Position numbers and translations under genes: made by a program. Positions 8,885 through 19,118 of a stretch of DNA of 64,000 bases are shown here, piece by piece (within the stretch, counting starts at the first letter, position 1; the number at the start of each line of letters is the position of its first letter). A model generated the notes under the pieces. That model did no database searches. It was given only the letters and a program-made list of their open reading frames with translations, and was not told where the DNA came from. Location of the stretch: contig JAHDXT010000004.1 in the NCBI GenBank assembly GCA_023384095.1, forward strand, positions 1 through 64,000, written 5' to 3'. This stretch comes from Hyphomicrobiaceae bacterium. Lineage in GTDB: Bacteria > Pseudomonadota > Alphaproteobacteria > Rhizobiales > Hyphomicrobiaceae.

Positions 8885-11800
8885 ATGACATCTTTGTCCA
8901 ACCGGGCCGACACAGCGCCCGCACGTCCGTCCGACGACAACGTCTGCGCTTGCCTCACCGAGGCAGCCCGTCTCCTCCTTGCACATCTCGAATCCGGCCG
9001 CCGCGTCGATGCCGCGATGCTGCGGGCGGCCATGGAACGGGCCTTCGGCGCGTCCGACACGTCCGGCGCCTGGACGTGGAAGAGGAGCCTATGACGCCTG
9101 CGAAGCCGCCACAGTGCTGTTCCTGCGCAAGTACGGCAGGGTCATCCTGCGCAAGGCCGGGATGCCTGGCGCCGCCCTGCCGCCGCTCACAAAAATCGCT
9201 AATCTCCTTCCCACACATACGCGGCGATCGGAAGAAGCCCAGGCTTTCCAGCAGTTCTCGACGCCGCTGCCTCTGGGCCTTGCCGCACTCACCGCGGCTG
9301 CGATCGTGCCCGGCGACCGCGTGCTCGAGCCGTCCGCCGGCACAGGATTGCTCGCCGTCCTGGCCGAGACCGCCGGCAGCGCGCTCATCTTGAACGAGCT
9401 CGCGGAAACCCGCGCCGACCTGCTCACCCACCTCTTTCCGGACAGTCCCGTCACGCGCTTCGACGCGACGCAGATCGATGATCATCTCGATAGCGCGATC
9501 ACGCCGACGGTCGTCCTCATGAACCCGCCGTTCTCGGTGCTCGCCAACGTCAGCGGCCGGGTGGCCGATGCCGCCTGCCGTCATCTCGCCTCGGCGCTGG
9601 CCCGGCTCGGCGATGGTGGTCGGCTCGTCGCCATTACCGGCGCCGGCTTCGCAGCTGATGCGCCGTCGTGGCGCGCAGCTTTCGAGCGGCTGCAAGCCCG
9701 TGGCCGCGTCGTCTTCACCGCCGCCATCGACGGCTCGGTCTATGCCAAGCACGGCACGAGCATCGAGACGCGCCTCACCGTCATCGACAAGGTGCCGGCC
9801 GGCGATCCGACGCAGGTCCCGACGTCAATTGGCATGGCACCCGATGTTGCGACGCTCCTCAGCTGGATCGCGGCACACGTCCCGCCGCGTCCTCCATGCT
9901 CGGCGCAACGCCTCTCGCGTACACGGCCCGTGGCCGCTCCACGAGCGAAGCGCGGCAGCACGGGGCGCGTGCCGACACGCGCCACCACTGTTGCCAGCAA
10001 TGCCCCCGAAGCCGTCGAGATCGCCTACGAGACGGTGGATTGGACACCGCCTGATGGCGCCCGCCTCTCGGACGCGATCTATGAGGACTATGCGCTGCAA
10101 TCGATCCGGATCCCCGGGGCGCAGCGGCATCCGACCAAGCTCGTCCAGTCGGCGGCCATGGCGTCGGTCGCTCCGCCGAAGCCGAGCTATCGGCCACGCT
10201 TGCCGGCACAAGTGATAGCTGACGGGCTCCTCTCGGACGCCCAGCTCGAGACAGTCATTTATGCCGGCGAAACGCACAGCGAACATCTCGCTGGCGCCTG
10301 GACTGTGGACGCCACCTTCGACGCCGTCGCCGCGGCAGCGGATGAGGCGCCCAATGCCGTCCGGTTCCGGCGCGGCTTCATGCTCGGCGATGGCACGGGC
10401 GCCGGCAAAGGACGCCAGGTCGCCGGCATTCTCCTCGACAACTGGTTGCAGGGACGGCGCCGCGCCATCTGGGTCAGCAAGTCCGACAAGCTGCTCGAGG
10501 ACGCACAGCGCGACTGGTCCGCACTCGGCATGGAACGTTTGCTGGTCACGCCGCTCTCGCGCTTTCCGCAGGGCAAGGCGATCCGCCTTCACGAGGGCAT
10601 TCTGTTCCTCACCTACGCCACACTGCGCACGGATGATCGCGGCGACAAGCAATCGCGTGTTCGCCAGATCGTCGACTGGCTCGGCGCGGACTTCGATGGC
10701 GCCATCATCTTCGATGAATCGCACGCCATGCAGAATGCCGCTTCGGCCAAGGGCGAACGCGGCGAGCAGGAGGCCTCGCAGCAGGGACGCGCCGGTCTCA
10801 GGTTGCAGCACGCTTTGCCCAATGCCCGCGTCGTCTATGTCTCGGCCACTGGCGCGACCACCGTCCACAACCTCGCCTATGCGCAACGCCTCGGTCTCTG
10901 GGGCGGCGAAGATTTTCCGTTCGCCAATCGGGCCGGGTTCGTCCAGGCCATCGAGGCCGGCGGCGTCGCGGCGATGGAGGTGCTGGCGCGGGATCTCAAG
11001 GCGCTCGGCCTCTATACGTCGCGCTCGCTCAGCTACGACGGCGTTGAATACGAGCTCGTCGAGCATCAGCTCACCCCGGAGCAGACGCGCATCTACGATG
11101 CCTACGCCGCAGCGTTCGCCATCATCCATAACAACCTCGACGCCGCCTTGCGCGCCACGAACATTACGGGAGAGTCGGGCACGCTCAATGCCCAGGCGAA
11201 GTCTGCCGCCCGTTCGGCCTTCGAAAGCGCCAAGCAGCGCTTCTTCGGTCACCTGCTGACGTCTATGAAGACGCCGACGCTCGTCAGATCGATCGAGCGT
11301 GATCTCGAGAAGGGCCATGCCGCCGTCGTGCAGATCGTCTCGACCGGCGAAGCGCTGATGGAACGGCGGCTGGCCGAGATCCCGACCGAGGAATGGAGCG
11401 ACATCCAGGTCGACATCACGCCGCGCGAGTACGTGCTCGACTATCTGCTGCACTCCTTTCCGGTGCAGCTCCACGAGCCCTACACGGATAGCGAGGGCAA
11501 TCTCTCAACGCGTCCCGTGCTCCGCGACGGTCAGCCCGTCGAAAGCCGCGAGGCCGTCGCTCGCCGCGATGATCTGATCGAGCGGCTGGCGTCGTTGCCG
11601 CCGGTGCCGGGCGCACTCGACCAGATCGTGCAGCGCTTCGGCACCGACCTCGTTGCCGAGGTGACGGGACGCTCCCGCCGCATCATCCGCAAGGGCCAGC
11701 GGCTTGTGGTCGAAAGCCGTGTGGGCTCGGCGAACCTTTCCGAGGCAGCGGCCTTCATGGACGATGAGAAGCGCATTCTCGTCTTCAGTGACGCCGGCGG

Positions 11801-13208
11801 CACGGGCAGGAGCTACCACGCCGAGCTCTCGGCCAGGAACCAGCGCCTGCGCATTCACTATCTCCTCGAGCCGGGCTGGAAGGCGGATGCCGCCATTCAG
11901 GGCCTGGGTCGCACCAACCGGACGAACCAGGCGCAACCACCGCTATTCCGTCCGATCTCGACGGATGTGAAGGCGGAGAAGCGCTTCCTCAGCACCATCG
12001 CCCGCCGTCTCGACACGCTGGGTGCCATCACCCGCGGTCAGCGTCAGACGGGCGGCCAGGGTCTGTTCCGTCCGGAGGACAATCTCGAGAGCCCCTACGC
12101 GCGCGATGCCTTGCGCCAGCTCTACACGCTGATTGTCCGCGGCAAGGTCGACGGCTGCTCGCTTCAGACCTTCGAGCAGGCGACGGGCCTGTCGCTGATG
12201 GACTCCAATGGCATGAAGGACGGCCTGCCGCCGATCACCACTTTCCTCAACCGGTTACTGGCGCTGACCCTAGAGCTCCAGGGCGTGCTCTTCACGGCCT
12301 TCGAGCAGTTGCTGAACGCCCGTGTCGAGGGCGCCATCGCCTCCGGCACCTATGATGTCGGCCTCGAGACGCTGCGGGCGGAGAGCTTCGCGATCACCGA
12401 CCGGCGCACGATCCATGTCCACTCCGGCACGGGTGCCGAAACGCGGCTCCTGACGATCACGCAACGCTTACGCAACCGGCCCGTGACGCTCGATGAGGCC
12501 CTCGCGCATCTTTCCGACCGCGGCGGCCGGCTGCTCGTCAATGCGCGCTCGGGCCGTGCGGCCGTGCAGGTCGCCGCACCGAGCATCATGCTCGATGACG
12601 GTGAGATGGAGCGTCGCGTCCGCCTCATCCGGCCCATGGAGACGGTATCGGTACCCCTCAGCGCCATGGCGGAAAGCAATTGGTCCGATGCCGACCATGA
12701 TCCGTTTCGGCAAAGCTGGACCACGGAGCTCGCGCAAGTGCCCGAGTTCTCCGAGAGCACCCTGCACATCGTCGCCGGTCTGCTGCTGCCCATCTGGAAG
12801 CGACTGCCGGGCGAGTCGACGCGGGTCTACCGGCTTCAGACCAACGACGGCGAGCGCGTGATCGGACGCCGCGTCTCCCCAGCCTGGGTCGCCGGTGTGC
12901 TCGCCACCGACCGCTCCACGCTGACGCCGCAGGACGCTTTCTCGGCGCTGATGGACGGCAGAACCGTTCTTGACCTGGCCGAAGGCCTCCAGCTCCGCCG
13001 TGTCCGCGCCATGGGCGCCTACCGCATCGAATTGCTGGGCTTCTCCGATGCAATGCGGAACCGTCTGTCTGCGTATGGCCTCTTTCATGAGATCATTTCG
13101 TGGAAACTCCGGATGTTCGTGCCGACCGACGCCACCGGTCCAGCGATCATTGCCAGGCTGATGGAGCGCTACGCGCTCGAAGCTATCGTCGAGCGAGAGG
13201 CCGCCTGA
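8885..13208 (+). CDS. Methyltransferase / strawberry-notch-like helicase, copy A (N-terminal frameshift)
   Basis: A protein of about 1,440 residues. The N-terminal Rossmann methyltransferase-like domain shows LEPSAGTGLL and MNPPF. The superfamily 2 helicase module of the strawberry-notch type has GDGTGAGKG (Walker A), IIFDESHAM (Walker B), VYVSATGATT, and the C-terminal FSDAGGTGRS and QGLGRTNRTNQ (motif VI). The first 66 codons (from 8885) end in one frame at ...GAWTWK and resume in the next as AYDACEAATV. The segment 9083-9086 holds one base more than expected, a +1 frameshift. The remaining 1,370 residues are open. The stop overlaps the next gene (TGATG). Copy B's homologue (62336 to the window end) is open over its visible part. 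Possible role: DNA processing or anti-restriction; this is inference. Confidence 0.8.
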
Positions 13209-14261
13209 TGGCCCAATGTAATGCGTCCGAGCTCGCACACCGCCTCGCGCGCGAGGCCGAGGCGGTGTGCCGTCAGTACCTCTCCAATGGCCGCCGCGTT
13301 GGTCGCTATTGGATCGTCGGTGACGTTCATAACACACGCGGCCGCTCCATGTACGTCCGTCTGTTCGGCCCGGAGAGCGGTCCGGGCGCTGCCGGGAAAT
13401 GGACCGATGCTGCCACCGGAGAACACGGTGACCTGCTCGACGTCATCCGTGAGAGCTTAGGGCTAGTCGACTTCCGCGATGCCGCCAACGAGGCACGCCG
13501 CTTCCTCAGCTTGCCGCGCCCCGGACCGGAGTTGCCGCACAGGATCCATACGACGACGGCGCCGACCGGCTCGCCTGAAGCGGCGCGGCGTCTGTTCGCC
13601 GCCTCGCAGCCGATCTCAGGCACGCTCGCCGAGACCTATCTCCACAACCGTCGCATTGACGTTCTGCGCGATGTTGGACCGCTGCGCTTCCACCCGCGCT
13701 GCTACTATCGTGCGCATGAGAATGCACCGCGCGAAAGCTGGCCGGCGATGATCGCAAGTCACCGATCCCGGTGGACTCATCACCGGCGTGCAGCGCACAT
13801 GGCTGGACCCCTCCGGCCTCGGCAAGGCGCCGATTGACGAGCCTCGCCGCGCGATGGGCTCGCTTCTCGGCCACGCCGTCCGGTTCGGTCCGCCTGCTGA
13901 CGTCATGGCCGCCGGCGAAGGCATTGAGACGGTCCTGTCGCTGCGCATGGTGTTACCGGCAATGCCGATGATGGCGGGCCTGTCGGCTGCGCATCTGTCC
14001 GCCATCCTCTTTCCGGACACCCTGCGGCGGCTCTATATCGCCCGCGATGCGGACACCGCCGGTGATGGTGCCGTCGCGACTCTCACCGCACGCGCCGAGG
14101 CCGCCCGGATCGAAGCGATCCCACTGTCGCCACGCCTCGGCGACTTCAACGAGGATCTCATCGCCTTCGGCCTGGACGACGTGCGGGCGATCTTACGACC
14201 GCAAATCATGCCGGGGGACGTCGGCCGATTCCTTCTCGCAGGACCGTCAGGGCGTGTGTGA
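13208..14261 (+). pseudogene. Toprim-domain primase-like protein, copy A (2-nt deletion)
   Basis: The homologue of the intact copy B gene at 61284-62336. The N-terminal half (LAHRLAREAEAVCRQYL, GEHGDLLDVIRESLGLVDFRDA) is a DUF7146-like primase region. The C-terminal half holds the Toprim motifs AAGEGIETVLSLRM (Glu) and LYIARDADTAG (DxD). At 13757-13760 copy A reads GCA AGT CAC where copy B reads GCC AGT GTC ACC, so two bases are missing. The reading frame shifts just before the Toprim domain, leaving an uncoupled 5' part that runs to 13837 and a 3' part in another frame. Toprim primase-like proteins of mobile elements act in DNA synthesis after transfer. Confidence 0.85.
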
Positions 14262-14262
14262 C

Positions 14263-14291
14263 CCGTGCCGCCGCGCGGTCGAGCGGCACGG
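14263..14291 (+). terminator. Hairpin after the Toprim gene
   Basis: A perfect 9-bp stem CCGTGCCGC / GCGGCACGG starts two bases after the stop. The following 270 bp up to the DUF2493 gene contain no gene; a related GC-rich spacer is found in copy B at about 51289-51545. Confidence 0.45.
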
Positions 14292-14563
14292 ACCGGTCTC
14301 TCTGCAAGCAGTGCCGCGCCCGGCCTTCTAAAGGGCGATCGAACGGCAGCCCTCCCGGTCCCGCAACGGTTGCGCGCGACTTTCTTCCCCTGGCGGCGCT
14401 GCGCGCCGCCATTCCTCGCGCGCAAGAAAGCCGTGCTCACCGTCCTCCGCTCACGCTCCGGCCGCGGTCGCTGCGCGCCCGCGGTGCAGGCCCGGTCCGC
14501 CCGCCGTGAAGGGATCGCCGGAAGGCCGCGATGGGCGCGGCCCCGCACAGGAGGACTTGTTCC

Positions 14564-15490
14564 ATGACCTTCGACCATCTCACCGACACTGCCGCGTCAC
14601 CGACCGCCCATCTGCTCGACGAGCTCGCACTCTATGGCCATCGGCCTTTTGACGATGAGGCCGATCCGCGTCCGCTGCCCGAGCCGGCCAAGCTCCAAGG
14701 TGCATTGGCCGATATCTTCGATGCGCTGGTCGCAAGCCTTTCCGATACCCGTCTGGAACCCGATCTCGAGACCATGCTGTGGTCGATCGTCAACGTCTTC
14801 CATCGTCGGATCGACCGCATTGAGCGGGAGCTCGACAGCAACGAGACTGCGCAGCGCGCGAGCCAACGCGATCAGGACGGCTCCGAAGTCCGCTCCGTTG
14901 AGCTCGAGCGGCTCATCCGCGAAGGCATGACGCTGATTGAACGCCGCAACAGCTTTGAGTTCCTGCGTGACGGCGCTGCCGAGTTGTTCGGCATCCACAC
15001 CGGTTCCGCTTGGCGGCCCCGTGCCGGATCGGTCGTCAACCGCGCAACGCTGACCGCTGCGATGATCGATAGCCGGGAGTTCATCAATGCACGTCGCCGT
15101 GCCGATAGCGAGACGTTGCTGCCGAAGGGCACCAGGATTGCCTTTGCCGGTGGCGTCGATTGCAATGACCACTATGGCATCTGGGCAGTGCTCGACAAGG
15201 TCCATGCCAAGCATCCCGATATGGTGCTGCTGCACGGCGGCGCGCCACGCGGCGCCGAGAAAATCGCCGCCTGCTGGGCCGATCAGCGTAAGGTGACGCA
15301 GATCGTCTTCAAGCCCGATTGGGCGCGCCATGCGAAGGCTGCACCGTTCAAGCGCAACGACCAGCTTCTGGAGGCTATGCCGATCGGGTTGATCGTGTTT
15401 CCAGGATCTGGCGTGACCAATAACATCGCCGACAAGGCGAAAGTGCGCGGCATTCCGCTTTGCGACTTCCGCAACCGCGGCGGCGCTTAG
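14564..15490 (+). CDS. DUF2493 / SLOG-family protein, copy A
   Basis: About 308 residues; the start follows CAGGAGGA. The N-terminal two-thirds is helical and charged. The C-terminal 120 residues form the DUF2493 (YspA/cpYpsA SLOG Rossmann) domain: GTRIAFAGGVDCNDHYGIW, VLLHGGAPRGAEKIAACWA, and IVFPGSGVTNNIADKAK. SLOG domains bind nucleotide-derived ligands or nucleic acid; what this one senses is unknown. It lies between the Toprim gene and virD4 in both ICE copies, so it belongs to the core rather than to cargo. Confidence 0.85.
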   Translation: MTFDHLTDTAASPTAHLLDELALYGHRPFDDEADPRPLPEPAKLQGALADIFDALVASLSDTRLEPDLETMLWSIVNVFHRRIDRIERELDSNETAQRASQRDQDGSEVRSVELERLIREGMTLIERRNSFEFLRDGAAELFGIHTGSAWRPRAGSVVNRATLTAAMIDSREFINARRRADSETLLPKGTRIAFAGGVDCNDHYGIWAVLDKVHAKHPDMVLLHGGAPRGAEKIAACWADQRKVTQIVFKPDWARHAKAAPFKRNDQLLEAMPIGLIVFPGSGVTNNIADKAKVRGIPLCDFRNRGGA

Positions 15491-15497
15491 GCGCCGC
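15480..15497 (+). terminator. Stem-loop overlapping the DUF2493 stop codon
   Basis: A perfect 7-bp stem GCGGCGC-TTAG-GCGCCGC spans the stop codon and is followed by TTCTCATTCTTTC. Copy B has a different but equally perfect stem at the same place (50355-50375), so the structure is kept while the sequence changes. Confidence 0.5.
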
Positions 15498-15806
15498 TTC
15501 TCATTCTTTCATCGACAATTATGATCGGAGCGATCACTGCTCCGCGGCACGCACGCTGCTGCGCGATGCCGAATACAAATAGCGTGCGCCATCACACCAG
15601 TTCAGCATTTCTCATTTGAATTCATCGTGCGTTCGCATACGAAGATTGGAGTTTCTAACGCGATCAGCGTCGACCAATTTTCGAGTGCCATTTTCGCGCA
15701 CAAACGGCTCTGCCGCCATTTCGCCGCAAAGCCTTCACGGCCTTTCACGATTCTACGTAATCGTGCGCAATTTACCGGATTGAAGGCACACGCACCGTCT
15801 TGCGAC

Positions 15807-15839
15807 CCTTTCGAGGCGACGATCATTCCGCCCGAAAGG
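15807..15839 (+). promoter_or_regulatory. Inverted repeat covering the virD4 ribosome-binding site, copy A
   Basis: Arms CCTTTCG (15807-15813) and CGAAAGG (15833-15839) enclose a 19-base loop, and the right arm contains the only Shine-Dalgarno-like sequence of virD4 (ATG at 15850). Copy B keeps the arms (9 bp, perfect) with a diverged loop. The rest of 15498-15849 is an AT-richer non-coding stretch that probably holds the virD4-trb promoter; no clear -35/-10 was picked. Confidence 0.5.
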
Positions 15840-15849
15840 TTCGCCGACC

Positions 15850-17835
15850 ATGCTCTCGCTTCGCTCCGCGATCATTCAAGGCCTCATCGCTGCAGCGCTC
15901 ATCACGACGTCGCTCGTCATTGCCACGCAATGGGCCGCGGCGATGCTCGGCCATCAGCCCGCTCTGGGTCCCGCGTGGTCTGACCTATTCGGACTGAAGC
16001 TTTACGCGCCATGGAAGCTCTTCGTCTGGTGGCTGGCTTTCGACAGCCAGGCGCCGGACGTCTTCGCACGCGCCGGTGCCGTTGCCGCTTTCGGGGGGAT
16101 TGCCGGCGGCGCCGTCGCTGTTGGTGGAGCCGCCCGGCGGGCCAGCCGCAAGAATACCATAACGACATACGGCTCGGCCCGCTGGGCGGACGACACCGAT
16201 GTGCGCGAAGCCGGCCTTCTCAGCGAGAAGGGCATCGTGCGCGGTCTGCGGCATGACCAATACCTGCGCCACAATGGCCCCGAGCATGTGCTCGCCATCG
16301 CCCCGACACGTACCGGCAAGGGCGTCGGCCTCGTCGTGCCGACGCTTCTGACCTGGCCCCATTCCGCCGTCATCCATGACATCAAGGGCGAGAACTGGAC
16401 CCTGACCGCCGGATGGCGCTCGCGGTTCTCCCACTGCCTGCTGTTCGATCCAACCAATCCCTTGTCAGCCCGTTTCAACCCGTTGCTGGAAGTGCGCAAG
16501 GGGGCGATGGAAGTGCGCGATGTGCAGAACATCGCCGACATCCTCGTCGACCCGGAAGGCGCTCGCGAGCAGCGCGACCACTGGGAGAAGACCGCGCACG
16601 CGCTGCTGGTCGGCGCCATCCTGCATGTCCTCTATGCAGAGCAAGAGAAGACGCTCGCCCGCGTCGCCACTTTCCTCGCCGATCCCGCGCGCTCGATCCG
16701 TCGCACGCTGTGGATCATGCTGACGACGAACCACATCGGCACGGATGCGACTCCCATCGTGCACCCGGTCGTTGCATCGGTGGCGCGCGAGCTCCTGAAC
16801 AAGACTGACAACGAGCGCTCCGGTGTCGTCTCGACGGCCATGAGCCTGCTCGGGCTCTATCGCGATCCGATCATTGCCGCGACGACGGCGGCATCCGACT
16901 GGTCGATCAGTGACCTCATGAGCGCTGAGCACCCGGTATCGCTCTACCTCGTGGTACCGCCGTCGGACATCTCACGCACACGGCCACTCGTGCGCCTGAT
17001 CCTGAACCAGATCGGCCGGCGTCTGACCGAGGCGCTGCCGGGAGATGCTGTCAACGAGCACCGCCTCCTCCTGATGCTCGACGAGTTCCCCGCCCTCGGC
17101 CGTCTCGACTTCTTCGAGTCCTCGCTCGCCTTCCTTGCCGGCTACGGCGTGCGCGCCTTCCTCGTCGCCCAATCTCTCCATCAGATCGACAAGGCCTACG
17201 GCCCGAATCACGCCATCCTCGACAACTGCCACGTCCGCGTCGCCTTTGCGCCTAACGACGAACGCACAGCGCGGCGTCTCTCCGATGCCCTCGGCACCGC
17301 GACCGAGCTCAGGGCACAGAAAAACCTCTCCGGCCGGCGTCTCGCAGCTTGGCTGTCACATGTCACGGTTTCCCAGCAGGAGACCGCACGACCGCTGCTG
17401 ACGCCGGGTGAGATCCTGCAGCTCCCCGAGAATGAGGAACTGGTCTTCGTCTCCGGCGTGCCGCCGATCCGCGCCCAGAAGCTCCAATATTACGCCGACC
17501 GCAATTTCCTCGCCCGCCGGCTGGCGCCACCTGTGCTCGTGTCCGGCCGCTATGCCGATGCACCGCCGCCGCGTGCCCACGACTGGCCGAGCGAACCGCG
17601 CACCACGCACCCGAAGCTCGACAAGCCCTGGTCCGAGATGGTGACGGGTGAGGAGGATGCGCCGCGCGCCCGGCAGATCACACGCGCCAAGATTAAGCCG
17701 CGACAGCTTCATGACCTGCCGCTCTTCGCCGATCACCCGATCGAGGCGGAGATCGCGCCACGGGCCGATGACGGTCCATCCATCGGCGCCGATGACGACA
17801 CCATCGTGCAGTTTCCGGGAGGCGTGCGCGTGTGA
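15850..17835 (+). CDS. traG: VirD4/TraG-type conjugal coupling ATPase, copy A
   Basis: The type IV secretion coupling protein that feeds the relaxosome to the mating channel at the inner membrane. 661 residues: an N-terminal membrane anchor with hydrophobic segments at about 8-30, 48-62 and 72-95, then the P-loop ATPase core with Walker A PTRTGKGVG and Walker B LLLMLDEFPALG, and the conserved LLFDPTNPLSARFNPL. Its stop overlaps the next start (TGATG). It is highly similar to copy B (48029-50011). An upstream inverted repeat covers the ribosome site. Confidence 0.94.
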   Translation: MLSLRSAIIQGLIAAALITTSLVIATQWAAAMLGHQPALGPAWSDLFGLKLYAPWKLFVWWLAFDSQAPDVFARAGAVAAFGGIAGGAVAVGGAARRASRKNTITTYGSARWADDTDVREAGLLSEKGIVRGLRHDQYLRHNGPEHVLAIAPTRTGKGVGLVVPTLLTWPHSAVIHDIKGENWTLTAGWRSRFSHCLLFDPTNPLSARFNPLLEVRKGAMEVRDVQNIADILVDPEGAREQRDHWEKTAHALLVGAILHVLYAEQEKTLARVATFLADPARSIRRTLWIMLTTNHIGTDATPIVHPVVASVARELLNKTDNERSGVVSTAMSLLGLYRDPIIAATTAASDWSISDLMSAEHPVSLYLVVPPSDISRTRPLVRLILNQIGRRLTEALPGDAVNEHRLLLMLDEFPALGRLDFFESSLAFLAGYGVRAFLVAQSLHQIDKAYGPNHAILDNCHVRVAFAPNDERTARRLSDALGTATELRAQKNLSGRRLAAWLSHVTVSQQETARPLLTPGEILQLPENEELVFVSGVPPIRAQKLQYYADRNFLARRLAPPVLVSGRYADAPPPRAHDWPSEPRTTHPKLDKPWSEMVTGEEDAPRARQITRAKIKPRQLHDLPLFADHPIEAEIAPRADDGPSIGADDDTIVQFPGGVRV

Positions 17836-19118
17836 TGGCCAAGAAACGCTACGCGCTCTACATCTCGCGCCCGCTCGCCAACAAGTTCGAGCTCGTGGCC
17901 CGGCAGCGGCACGGCTCCAAGTCCGCCATGCTCGAGGAGGCCCTGCGGGTGAGCCTCGAGCCACAGCGGGTGCCCGGCGTCGAGGAGGTCCTGGTGCGCC
18001 GCCTCGACGAGCTGCACAAGGTTGTCGGCATCGTCAACCGCGATGTCGCCATCGTCACTGAGGTGCTGGCGCTGTTCGTCCGCTATTTCCTGACGATCAC
18101 ACCGCCGCTGCCCATGGCTGATCTTCTATCGCTCCATGCCAGCCAGGAGGCACAGGGTCGCCGCCGGCAGATGCTGCGCACCGCTTTCGGACCCGCGATT
18201 GCCGCCGCCTTGGCCGATCCGACAGTGATCGAGGTGATGGTCAACCCGGACGGCCGCTTGTGGATCGATCGCGCCAGCATCGGCCGTCAGGACAGCGGTG
18301 AGCAGATCGGCAGTGCCGAGGTCGAGCGCATTATCCGCCTCGTCGCGGCACATGTGCACCGCGAAGTGCACGCGGGCGCACCGATCGTCTCGGCCGAGCT
18401 GCCCGAGACCGGCGAGCGCTTCGAAGGCATCATGCCGCCGGTCGCTCCGGCGCCATGCTTCGCGGTGCGCAAGCCGGCCGACTTGCTCTACCGGCTCGCC
18501 GATTACGTTACAGCGCGCATCATGACGTCGCTGCAGGCCGAGGCTCTGGCGACAGCCATACGCGAGCGCCACAATATCCTCGTCGTCGGCGGCACGTCGT
18601 CCGGCAAGACCACGCTCGTCAACGCCCTCCTCGCTGAGGTCGCCGATTGCGACGAGCGCGTCGTCATCCTCGAGGACACGCGCGAACTCAAATGCGCCGC
18701 CATCGATTGCGTCGCGCTGCGCACCAAGCCCGGAGTCGCCTCGCTGGCCGATCTGGTCCGCTCGACGCTGCGGCTCAGGCCCGACCGCATCGTCGTCGGC
18801 GAGGTGCGCGGGCCGGAAGCGCTCGACATGCTGAAAGCCTGGAACACCGGACACCCCGGCGGCATCACCACCGTGCACGCCAACTCGGCCGAGGCCGGCC
18901 TCTACCGGCTCGAGCAGCTCGTGCAGGAGGCTGTCGTCACCGTCCCGCGTGATCTCATTCTGGAGGCCATCGACGTCATCGCCTTTCTGGCGGGTCGCGG
19001 CCCTGACCGCCGGCTCGCCGCGCTGGTCGAGCTCACGGGGCTGGATGACAGCGGCGATTACCAGCTCAGGCCGCTCGGCACACCGATCCTGCGGCCCGTC
19101 GGACCAAATGGAGCATGA
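17835..19118 (+). CDS. trbB: In-frame CopG-like/TrbB fusion, copy A
   Basis: Residues 1-93 are the N-terminal half of a CopG/ribbon-helix-helix-like protein (MAKKRYALYISRPLANKFEL). From 18114 the protein continues as complete TrbB (MADLLSLHASQEAQGRRR...), the VirB11-like hexameric traffic ATPase, with Walker A VVGGTSSGKTTL and the region IVVGEVRGPEALDML plus GGITTVHANSAEAG. In copy B the two are separate genes of 181 and 334 residues overlapping by 8 bp. Copy A lacks 259 bp that encode the CopG-like C-terminus, joining the frames at a shared GCC. TrbB could still start at its own ATG (18114), but its upstream translation context is lost. A fused N-terminus may hinder hexamer assembly. Confidence 0.88.
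   Translation: MAKKRYALYISRPLANKFELVARQRHGSKSAMLEEALRVSLEPQRVPGVEEVLVRRLDELHKVVGIVNRDVAIVTEVLALFVRYFLTITPPLPMADLLSLHASQEAQGRRRQMLRTAFGPAIAAALADPTVIEVMVNPDGRLWIDRASIGRQDSGEQIGSAEVERIIRLVAAHVHREVHAGAPIVSAELPETGERFEGIMPPVAPAPCFAVRKPADLLYRLADYVTARIMTSLQAEALATAIRERHNILVVGGTSSGKTTLVNALLAEVADCDERVVILEDTRELKCAAIDCVALRTKPGVASLADLVRSTLRLRPDRIVVGEVRGPEALDMLKAWNTGHPGGITTVHANSAEAGLYRLEQLVQEAVVTVPRDLILEAIDVIAFLAGRGPDRRLAALVELTGLDDSGDYQLRPLGTPILRPVGPNGA

Noticed and set aside
9825..11474. 549-codon minus-strand frame inside the helicase gene
   Set aside because: Shadow of the helicase core; similar shadows exist opposite trbE and jetC.
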